Part shown: piece by piece, positions 1 through 5,476 of the stretch
Numbering within the stretch: the first letter of the stretch is position 1
How the letters are laid out: every line of letters begins with the position of its first letter
From: Thermatribacter sp964570785
Lineage (GTDB): Bacteria; Atribacterota; Atribacteria; Atribacterales; Thermatribacteraceae
NCBI GenBank assembly: GCA_964570785.1
Contig: CAZMZG010000079.1
Location: 1-5,839, forward strand
Reading direction: 5' to 3'
DNA: 5,839 nucleotides
Position numbers and translations under genes: made by a program
The notes under the pieces: model-generated
Told to the model about the DNA's origin: nothing
Databases searched by the model: none
Seen by the model: only the letters and a program-made list of their open reading frames with translations

Positions 1-628
1 GGTAAGCTCCAGCAAGGCCTGCCATAACGCCCCCTACAAACACACAAACGTATCGCACTTTCCACACGTTAACTCCCATAACATCAGCCGCGGCTGGGTT
101 TTCACCAACGGATCTTATGGAATTGCCCCATTTGGTATGAAACAACAAAAACCAGAGGAAAATTGACAACACTATAGCAACATAAACCATAACATTCTGC
201 CCTTCAAACAACACTTTGCCCAATAAAGGGATTTTATCGAGATAGGGAATACGGATTTTAGTCAAACTAACCTGTAACGTTTTTCCTTCAAAGTGTCTTC
301 CTAAAACACCGGTTAAACCGAGCCCAAACATAGTTAAAGCCAGGCCTGAAACTACCTGGTTTGCCCTCAAGGTGATACTCAATAAAGCGTGTATTAACGA
401 GGAGCCCCCACCTACCATCATTCCCGCTATCATGCCAAGCCAGGGATTAGCAAAAAGGTAAGTGGTTACAAAGGCAGCAAAGGCGCCAAGAAGCATCATT
501 CCCTCTACACCAAGGTTAAGAACGCCAGAGCGTTCTGCATAAATTTCACCAAGAGTGGCGATCACCAGAGGCGTACCATAAAGCAAAGAACGGATCAAAA
601 CGCTTTCTATCCAGGAAATGATATCCAA
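1..628 (-). CDS. BMP/nucleoside-type ABC importer, second permease subunit (YufQ/NupC-like), 3' end cut by window edge
   Basis: I translated this reading frame directly; it stays open for 209 codons up to the left edge. It is an inner-membrane permease of the BPD_transp_2 family that pairs with the preceding permease to form the channel of a nucleoside-type importer. Visible family marks are ERSGVLNLGVEGMMLLGA (residues 32-49), RANQVVSGLALTMFG (88-102) and the cytoplasmic coupling-loop motif VGENPAAADVMGV (174-186), with hydrophobic segments around 15-30, 44-60, 64-84, 92-110 and 147-163. Family members are about 300 residues, so roughly 90-100 C-terminal residues lie outside the window. The start is a TTG at 628-626, two bases after the upstream stop; no ATG or GTG is available nearby in frame, and an AGGAGGT site lies at 641-647, 12 bases before it. 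The family call is firm, but the exact substrate cannot be read from the sequence. Confidence 0.93.
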   Translation of the reverse strand, partial: MDIISWIESVLIRSLLYGTPLVIATLGEIYAERSGVLNLGVEGMMLLGAFAAFVTTYLFANPWLGMIAGMMVGGGSSLIHALLSITLRANQVVSGLALTMFGLGLTGVLGRHFEGKTLQVSLTKIRIPYLDKIPLLGKVLFEGQNVMVYVAIVLSIFLWFLLFHTKWGNSIRSVGENPAAADVMGVNVWKVRYVCVFVGGVMAGLAGAY

Positions 629-630
629 GG

Positions 631-1716
631 TTAAATCTCTACCTCCTGTTCTCTTATTTCTAATCCGTAACGCATAAACCTCTCTCCTGCGATAAGGAAA
701 AAGATGATCAATCCATTGAAAACGTGCACCATTTGAAAAGGAATTCCCAATGATACCTTCAGTGCGTCACCACCAGACATTAAGGCTCCAAACAGAAACG
801 CAGAGAGAGGAACCGCTAAAGGATTGGCTCTGGCCAGCCAGGCTACAATTATGGCTGTATAGCCATATCCTAATGAAATATGCGAAGGATGCCGTAGAAG
901 ATGATGAATACCACTTACTTCACCAGCTCCTGCCATGCCACTTAAGCCCCCTGAGAGAAACATTACCCACAGGGTGACCATTGCCTGTTTAATGCCTACC
1001 AGTTTAGCAGTTTGGGGATTTTGTCCACCTACCCGAAGGCGAAAACCAAAGGTTGTGTAGCGAAGTATTATATAACATGCAAGAGCTGCCAAAAAACCAA
1101 ATACCAGAGTCAAGATGGGAATTCGTGTACTGCTTATGGTACTTAACCAAGCTTCTTTCGGAAACATGTCGGTGTAAGCAAAGCCCCGCGCACTCTTTCC
1201 TTTCCAGGGTCCATGGATAAGGTAAAGCACAAGGTTTGAGGCTACGTAGTTAAGCATCAGGGTCACTATGGTTTCATTGACCGAAAATCTGGCTTTGAGA
1301 TAACCAGGTAACAAGGCCCATATCCCTCCGGCGAGAAAACCCAAAAAAAACATTGCAGGAATTATTAAGGCAGATGGCAAACCTGAGAAAAGGGCTACCC
1401 AGGTAGCGGCGCACGCTCCAAGCAGAATTTGACCTTCTGCTCCAATGTTCCAGATGGAGGCTTGAAAAGCCAATGTTAGTCCTGAGCCCACTATTAAAAG
1501 GGGAATGGTTCTGGTCAAAGTCTCTGAAAGGGCATACCAGCTACCAAAGGCTCCTTTAAATAGTGTTCGGTAACCATCTAAAGGACTAATTCCATAGGCA
1601 ATAAAAATCAAACTAACGATTCCCAAAGCAGCAATAAGGGCTAAAATGGATATACTGATCACACTGATTGGTACAGGCTGCAAGTGTTCTACCAGAGTCA
1701 ATTTCTTTGTTTTCAA
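631..1716 (-). CDS. BMP/nucleoside-type ABC importer, first permease subunit (YufP/NupB-like)
   Basis: A 361-residue integral membrane protein of the BPD_transp_2 family, the usual length for the larger permease of nucleoside-type ABC importers. A hydrophobic N-terminal segment (about 17-41) is followed by further membrane segments near 70-84, 93-111, 114-138, 150-168, 199-218, 246-264, 285-312 and 327-344. Family marks are FQASIWNIGAEGQILLGA (84-101), NETIVTLMLNYVA (147-159), the cytoplasmic loop GGQNPQTAKLVGI (230-242), and GYGYTAIIVAWLARANPL (283-300). The start codon is TTG (1716-1714), sharing bases with the TGA stop of the ATPase gene, with AAGGAGG at 1724-1730 seven bases upstream. That fixes the start and implies translational coupling. 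It should form a heteromeric channel with the next permease and be driven by the preceding ATPase. Nucleoside transport is inferred from the family; other ligands are possible. Confidence 0.95.
   Translation of the reverse strand: MKTKKLTLVEHLQPVPISVISISILALIAALGIVSLIFIAYGISPLDGYRTLFKGAFGSWYALSETLTRTIPLLIVGSGLTLAFQASIWNIGAEGQILLGACAATWVALFSGLPSALIIPAMFFLGFLAGGIWALLPGYLKARFSVNETIVTLMLNYVASNLVLYLIHGPWKGKSARGFAYTDMFPKEAWLSTISSTRIPILTLVFGFLAALACYIILRYTTFGFRLRVGGQNPQTAKLVGIKQAMVTLWVMFLSGGLSGMAGAGEVSGIHHLLRHPSHISLGYGYTAIIVAWLARANPLAVPLSAFLFGALMSGGDALKVSLGIPFQMVHVFNGLIIFFLIAGERFMRYGLEIREQEVEI
641..647 (-). promoter_or_regulatory. Ribosome binding site for the second nucleoside-type permease
   Basis: On the minus strand this reads AGGAGGT, a near-perfect anti-16S match lying inside the last codons of the upstream permease gene. 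The only sensible in-frame start after it is the TTG at 628-626, after a rather long gap of 12 bases. The site therefore supports a non-ATG start and translational coupling with the preceding gene. Confidence 0.7.
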
Positions 1717-3275
1717 GCCCTTTCCTCCTTTACGCCGCCCATCCAGAGACCTATTTGAGTAAGATCCCCTTCACTCCATCCTTGCTGAGGCCTTTCTTTT
1801 TTACCTATTATCTTTCCTCTAAAAAATACTAGAATCGCATCCGCAAGCAGCATCACTTCATCAAGATCACTCGACACAAGCAAAACGCCTGAACCTCTTG
1901 AAGAACTGTCAAGGAGTAAGCGATGGATAAAGGCTGTACCGGCAATGTCTAAACCTACTGTTGGTTGAGCAGCAATGATTAATCGAGGATGTCGAGAAAG
2001 CTCCCTGGCGAGCACTACTCGTTGCTTGTTACCTCCCGAAAGTAGGCCTGCCGGTAGTTCAATGTTTTGAGGGCTAATAGCATATTCCTTAACGAGTCGC
2101 ACGGCTTTCTCCCTTATTTTTTTCCAGTTTATCCAGGGCCCTTTTGCGAAAGGACTGCGATAGAAGCTCCTTAAAACCAGATTTTCGCTGATGCTCATTG
2201 GTTCAACAAGGGCTAACCTTCGATCTTCGGGAATGTAGGCTATCCCTTCTTGTAAAAGATCCGTGGGTTGTATCCTGGTAAATTCTCTTCCATTCACTAT
2301 TATTTTACCCTTTTTAGGACTTCTTAACCCGGCAAGTATTTCCACTAATTCTTTCTGGCCATTACCGGATATTCCAGCTATACCAACGATTTCTTTTGCC
2401 CGCACCTGGAAAGATACTCCTTGCAGGGCGGGGATGTCTCTATCTCCGGTTGCCCAGAGATCTGATACCTCGAGAACAGTTTCCCCAAATTCTGGAACTG
2501 ATGGTTTTGGAGTGATTAATTCAATATTTTTGCCTACTACAAGTTCTGCAAGTTCTCGCAGGGTCACTTCAGTGGGTTTGAAAGAACCAACCACTCTTCC
2601 TTTGCGAAGCACAGTTATGGTATCTGCGATCTTTATCGCTTCTTCGAGTTTGTGAGTTATGAATATACAAGTTTTCCCTTCTTCCTTCATTGAACGCAGC
2701 GTTGAGAAAAGCCCCTCAGTCTCTGTGGGTGTAAGTACTGAAGTTGGTTCGTCAAGGATGAGGATTTCAGCCCCTCGGTAAAGGGCTTTAAGGATCTCTA
2801 CCCTTTGCTGTTCACCAAGGGAAAGCTGCCAAATTCTGGCCTGGGGATCTACAGGCAATTGAAAAGCTTTTGACATAACGCGCATTTCTTCTTCAAGCTT
2901 TTTGTCAGGTAATTTAAAAGGGGCGTTTTTCAGTCCTAAAACGATGTTCTCCAGTACCGTATGAGTTTCGACCAGCTTGAAATGCTGATGGACCATACCT
3001 ATACCAAGCTCAATGGCTCGTCTGGGTGAAGTAATACTCACTTCCTTACTCCGAAGCAGAATGCTTCCTTCATCGGGTTGATATAGCCCGTAGAGAATGT
3101 TCATGAGGGTTGATTTACCTGCTCCATTTTCTCCAAGGATGACGTGAATGCTCCCTTTTTCAACTCCAAAAGTGATATGATCATTCGCTAAGTTATTAGG
3201 TGGAAAACGCTTGGTTATTCCCTTAAACTCGAGGATTATATTATTGACATGCTTTAAAGTTGTTTTTAAAGCCAT
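1713..3275 (-). CDS. BMP/nucleoside-type ABC importer, duplicated ATP-binding subunit (YufO/NupA-like)
   Basis: A 520-residue cytoplasmic ATPase with two fused nucleotide-binding domains. The first domain is complete: Walker A GENGAGKST (48-56), Q-loop glutamine 97 in GMVHQHF, signature LSLGEQQRV (151-159), Walker B ILILDEP (171-177) and switch histidine 208. The second is degenerate: GISGNGQKEL (301-310) replaces Walker A, its signature LSGGNKQRV (412-420) is intact, Walker B acidic residues are replaced in LIIAAQPTVGLD (432-443), and SSD (468-470) stands where the switch histidine would be. LIIAAQPT and YIPEDR (347-352) are typical of the ATPases paired with BMP-family binding proteins, so the degeneracy is a family trait rather than decay. 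It powers the two permeases downstream. The ATG at 3275 has no ribosome binding site; homology proper begins near residue 14 (ILEFKGITKRF), so the first dozen residues are uncertain. The substrate is probably a nucleoside. Confidence 0.95.
   Translation of the reverse strand: MALKTTLKHVNNIILEFKGITKRFPPNNLANDHITFGVEKGSIHVILGENGAGKSTLMNILYGLYQPDEGSILLRSKEVSITSPRRAIELGIGMVHQHFKLVETHTVLENIVLGLKNAPFKLPDKKLEEEMRVMSKAFQLPVDPQARIWQLSLGEQQRVEILKALYRGAEILILDEPTSVLTPTETEGLFSTLRSMKEEGKTCIFITHKLEEAIKIADTITVLRKGRVVGSFKPTEVTLRELAELVVGKNIELITPKPSVPEFGETVLEVSDLWATGDRDIPALQGVSFQVRAKEIVGIAGISGNGQKELVEILAGLRSPKKGKIIVNGREFTRIQPTDLLQEGIAYIPEDRRLALVEPMSISENLVLRSFYRSPFAKGPWINWKKIREKAVRLVKEYAISPQNIELPAGLLSGGNKQRVVLARELSRHPRLIIAAQPTVGLDIAGTAFIHRLLLDSSSRGSGVLLVSSDLDEVMLLADAILVFFRGKIIGKKERPQQGWSEGDLTQIGLWMGGVKEERA
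1724..1730 (-). promoter_or_regulatory. Ribosome binding site that fixes the TTG start of the first nucleoside-type permease
   Basis: The minus strand reads AAGGAGG here, seven bases before the TTG at 1716-1714. It lies within the last codons of the ATPase gene, whose TGA stop overlaps the start as TTGA. An ideal site at an ideal distance makes the TTG start well supported. Confidence 0.85.
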
Positions 3276-3284
3276 AGTAACATA

Positions 3285-3312
3285 ATTTTATCAGTATTTG
3301 GCAATTTGGGAA
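3285..3312 (-). promoter_or_regulatory. Candidate promoter of the nucleoside-type importer operon
   Basis: On the minus strand a weak -35 box TTCCCA (3312-3307; 4 of 6 consensus) is followed after 16 bases by TAAAAT (3290-3285; 5 of 6), preceded by TG to give an extended -10 element TGATAAAAT. It sits just after the terminator of the upstream operon, where a new promoter is needed. The predicted transcription start, about A3278, is only three bases before the ATG at 3275, which agrees with the absence of a ribosome binding site. This rests on motif matching only. Confidence 0.4.
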
Positions 3313-3343
3313 GCATAGGTCGGCTAAATTATTGTATCTGCTG

Positions 3344-3383
3344 CACTAAAAAAGAGGGGCAAATTTGCCCCTCTTTTTTAGTG
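3344..3383. terminator. Perfect palindromic intrinsic terminator between the two importer operons, possibly bidirectional
   Basis: Positions 3344-3363 and 3364-3383 are perfect reverse complements (20-bp arms, no mismatch). The GC-rich core GAGGGGC/GCCCCTC is flanked by A6 on one side and T6 on the other. Read on the minus strand it begins 36 bp after the stop of the sugar-binding protein gene and ends in a T run, so it should end the ribose-type operon. The symmetry lets it also stop transcripts coming from the plus direction. The central AAATTT can pair or form a small loop. Confidence 0.93.
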
Positions 3384-3419
3384 TTTGTTCTGCAAACCAA
3401 CTTATCAGGTCTTTCAGAC

Positions 3420-4379
3420 TTAAAAACTCTTTTCAGCCTGGTCGAGATTATCTTTGGTTATAACTGCTGGTTCAATAAGCATTACTTTTTGTGCTGGTTT
3501 CTCACCTTTTCTAAGATAATTAACCAGTATTTCAAAGGCCGTCGACGCTTGTTTGCCGGGGAACTGCTCGATGGTTGCATCAAGAACATCTTCTTCGATG
3601 AGTTTAAGAGCTTCGGGTAATGCGTCAAAACCTACAGTTATAGTTTCTTTTACATCAACTTTGCCACTTGCGTCCATAGCCTGGATAGCACCTAAAATCA
3701 TTTCATCATTAGCTCCAAATACTGCATCAATTTGGGGAGTGCTCATTATGAAATCTTCCATAACTTTCATTCCATCATCGCGTCGGAAATTAGCAGTTTG
3801 GCTTTTGACGGTGATTTGAGGGTACTGATCAATAATTTCATGAAAACCAGCACTTCGGTCAATGGCAGGTCCTGCTCCTGGAGTACCAGTAAGTTCAATT
3901 ACCACGCCTTTTGGCTCTCCATACTTTTCCTTGAGTTTTTCCACTATGAACTGAGCTGCTTTGCGACCACCTTCGGTGTTATCAGCTCCTACGTGGCAGA
4001 GGATTTCAACCGGAGCGCCCTCCTTAATTCTTCTATCCACAGTTACAACAGGTGTATTGGCTTTGTTCAGAGCTTCAATAGCGGGAATGACTGCTTCAAC
4101 CTCAATAGGCACCAGCAAAACACCATCTACACCCTTAATAATCATGTCCTCAATTATGGAGATTTGTTTAGAAACTTCGTTCTGAGCTTCTAAGGATATT
4201 ACCTCAATGTCTCCAAGCTGCTGAGCTTTTTGTTTAACAGCGTCTTCCAAAAAGGCAAACCAGGCAAAAGAGAGACTCGGAAAGGATAATCCAATAGTTA
4301 ACTTTTGAGCAATTGCCACTCCCCCAAAAAGCACTACTATAGCTACTGTTATGATCATAATCTTAGTTACCCATTTCAT
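3420..4379 (-). CDS. RbsB-like sugar ABC importer periplasmic binding protein
   Basis: A 319-residue precursor of the Peripla_BP_4 / ribose-binding type. Residues 1-24 form a signal peptide (KWVTK, a hydrophobic core, then a probable cut after AIA-24) with no lipobox cysteine, so the protein is probably soluble in the periplasm. Matching E. coli RbsB from memory, most ligand residues are kept: D115-R116 in VDRR, R175 in AIDRSAGF, F198 in NFRR, N224 in GANDEMILGA, D252 in GFDALPEA and Q272 in EQFPGKQ. The front-edge motif NNPFF is instead SFAWF (37-41), so the sugar may differ from ribose. The start is well supported: AAGGAGGT at 4389-4396 lies nine bases upstream and the signal peptide begins directly. 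It is the last gene of its operon, downstream of the ATPase and permease, and is followed by a terminator. Ribose or a similar monosaccharide is the best guess. Confidence 0.93.
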   Translation of the reverse strand: MKWVTKIMIITVAIVVLFGGVAIAQKLTIGLSFPSLSFAWFAFLEDAVKQKAQQLGDIEVISLEAQNEVSKQISIIEDMIIKGVDGVLLVPIEVEAVIPAIEALNKANTPVVTVDRRIKEGAPVEILCHVGADNTEGGRKAAQFIVEKLKEKYGEPKGVVIELTGTPGAGPAIDRSAGFHEIIDQYPQITVKSQTANFRRDDGMKVMEDFIMSTPQIDAVFGANDEMILGAIQAMDASGKVDVKETITVGFDALPEALKLIEEDVLDATIEQFPGKQASTAFEILVNYLRKGEKPAQKVMLIEPAVITKDNLDQAEKSF

Positions 4380-4388
4380 AAATCATCG

Positions 4389-4396
4389 ACCTCCTT
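4389..4396 (-). promoter_or_regulatory. Strong ribosome binding site of the sugar-binding protein
   Basis: The minus strand reads AAGGAGGT, fully matching the anti-Shine-Dalgarno core, nine bases before the ATG at 4379. It selects that ATG over the overlapping out-of-frame ATG at 4387. A site this strong fits the high amount of binding protein that importers usually need. Confidence 0.75.
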
Positions 4397-4399
4397 TTT

Positions 4400-4446
4400 A
4401 AAGTCAATTAGGTTTCTCCTTCTTTTTCAAGGTTGATTTTGACTTT
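4400..4446 (-). other. Inverted repeat in the gap between permease and binding-protein genes
   Basis: The 110-bp non-coding gap 4380-4489 contains an exact 8-bp inverted repeat, AAAGTCAA (4400-4407) and TTGACTTT (4439-4446), with a 31-base loop holding a purine-rich stretch. In RNA it would end four bases before the ribosome binding site of the binding-protein gene. It is AT-rich and weak, so it may be chance; a role in mRNA processing or stability is only a possibility. No convincing promoter or terminator is visible in this gap. Confidence 0.25.
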
Positions 4447-4480
4447 TAGCTTACCTGAAAACCAGAGCACCCCCTTTCTT

Positions 4481-4499
4481 GTTAAGTCGTTAAGTCGTT
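4481..4499. repeat. Short 8-bp tandem repeat at the end of the RbsC-like gene
   Basis: The unit GTTAAGTC occurs twice in direct succession (4481-4488 and 4489-4496) with a partial third copy (GTT, 4497-4499). The permease stop codon lies in the repeat (TAA on the minus strand at 4492-4490), and the next copy lies just past the stop. It looks like a small slippage duplication with no effect on the product beyond its last residues. Confidence 0.6.
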
Positions 4500-5476
4500 C
4501 TGAAACGTCTTTTCAGTTTATCAAGCAAGACAGCAAGAATTATAATAAAGCCCTTAACTATCATTTGCCAGTAAGGCTGAACTCCAAGCAGATTAAGCCC
4601 GTTAGATATAACTCCTATGAGCAGCGCACCTACCAGGGTGCCATACACTCCTCCTTCACCACCCATAAGACTGGTACCACCAATTATGACTGAAGCAATT
4701 ACGTCCAGTTCATACCCTTGACCTGCTACCAGTTCTCCAGAGTTGAGGCGGGAAGTAAGAATGAGAGCACTCAACCCCGAGAGAAAGCCGAGTATGGTAA
4801 ATGCTGATATTTTATACCGGTCTACCATAATACCAGAGAGCAAGGCAGCTTCTTCGTTACCGCCGATGGCGTAAATGTAGCGTCCAAAAACGGTACGTTT
4901 CAGTATTATACCGGCAATTATGACTATGGAAATAAAGATGATGACCGGGAAGGGGATAGGCCCCACCATACCAGCTCCTATGAAACGAAAGGCTTGACTC
5001 ATCCCGGCAATAGGCCTTCCCTGAGCTACAAGAAGAGTTGCTCCTCGAAAGATGCTCATCGAGCCAAGAGTTACAATAAAAGGGTGTAGTTCTCCTTTGG
5101 TGGATATAAAACCATTCATGAAGCCAATTCCGCCACCGACCAAGAGAGGGATAACAATGCTTAAAAATAGACTACCTCCCCACTTTACCTGGAAAGCCGC
5201 AGCGATGATTCCGCAAAAAGCGACTATAGAGCCAACTGAGAGGTCAATTCCAGCCAGAAGAATTACAAAAGTCATTCCCACAGCGATAACTCCAATGATA
5301 GACACCTGACGAATTACGTTCAGTATGTTAAGGGGGTGAAAAAAAACCGGGTTTAACACACCAAAAATGATACACACAACTATAAAAGCAAGGAGTATCC
5401 CTGCTTTATCCCAGAAAATAAAGAATCTTTCTACAAAACTTTTTTTCGTTCCTTTTTCTTCACTGGTTGACTGCAT
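4490..5476 (-). CDS. RbsC-like monosaccharide ABC importer permease
   Basis: A 328-residue inner-membrane permease of the BPD_transp_2 family, close to the usual RbsC length (about 320). A polar N-terminus is followed by hydrophobic segments near 26-41, 55-76, 84-96, 103-123, 175-193, 223-243, 258-270, 280-297 and 305-319. Family marks are GMTFVILLAGIDLSVGS (67-83), HPFIVTLGSMSIFRG (131-145), the cytoplasmic ATPase-contact loop AIGGNEEAALLSGI (203-216), GYELDVIASVIIGGTSLMGGEG (254-275) and PYWQMIVKG (301-309). Two copies are expected to form the channel. The gene overlaps the ATPase gene by 17 bp; the ATG at 5476 is preceded by a G-run (5488-5493) that may act as a weak ribosome binding site, so coupled translation is likely. 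Assignment to a ribose/monosaccharide importer is firm; the exact sugar is not. Confidence 0.95.
   Translation of the reverse strand: MQSTSEEKGTKKSFVERFFIFWDKAGILLAFIVVCIIFGVLNPVFFHPLNILNVIRQVSIIGVIAVGMTFVILLAGIDLSVGSIVAFCGIIAAAFQVKWGGSLFLSIVIPLLVGGGIGFMNGFISTKGELHPFIVTLGSMSIFRGATLLVAQGRPIAGMSQAFRFIGAGMVGPIPFPVIIFISIVIIAGIILKRTVFGRYIYAIGGNEEAALLSGIMVDRYKISAFTILGFLSGLSALILTSRLNSGELVAGQGYELDVIASVIIGGTSLMGGEGGVYGTLVGALLIGVISNGLNLLGVQPYWQMIVKGFIIILAVLLDKLKRRFRTT

Noticed and set aside
750..977. Plus-strand open frame of 75 codons opposite the first nucleoside-type permease
   Set aside because: It lies wholly antisense to a strongly conserved membrane protein gene and its product has no recognisable domain.
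2263..2655. Plus-strand open frame of 130 codons opposite the duplicated ATPase
   Set aside because: It is antisense to conserved ATPase sequence, Ser/Thr/Pro-rich as expected of a shadow frame, and has no ribosome binding site that I could see.
1713..3275. Second ATPase half lacking Walker A lysine and Walker B acids, considered as gene decay
   Set aside because: The same replacements (GNGQ, AAQPT) are normal in ATPases of the BMP/nucleoside importer family, and the rest of the domain is intact.
3306..3620. Plus-strand open frame running through the intergenic region into the binding-protein gene
   Set aside because: It would translate straight through the perfect terminator palindrome and then read antisense to the binding protein, so it is not a credible gene.
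3732..4193. Plus-strand open frame of 153 codons opposite the binding-protein gene, plus smaller overlapping ones at 3553-3819 and 3961-4185
   Set aside because: All are antisense to a clearly conserved RbsB-like gene, and their products show no domain or family resemblance.
4405..4410. TTGACT hexamer before the binding-protein gene, considered as a promoter -35 box
   Set aside because: At 16-18 bases downstream there is only the ribosome binding site and start region, with no -10 box, and transcription would begin inside the gene.
5052..5309. Plus-strand open frames opposite the RbsC-like permease and ATPase (also 4433-4693 and 5467-5667)
   Set aside because: They are shadows of conserved minus-strand coding sequence, with no upstream signals or recognisable products.
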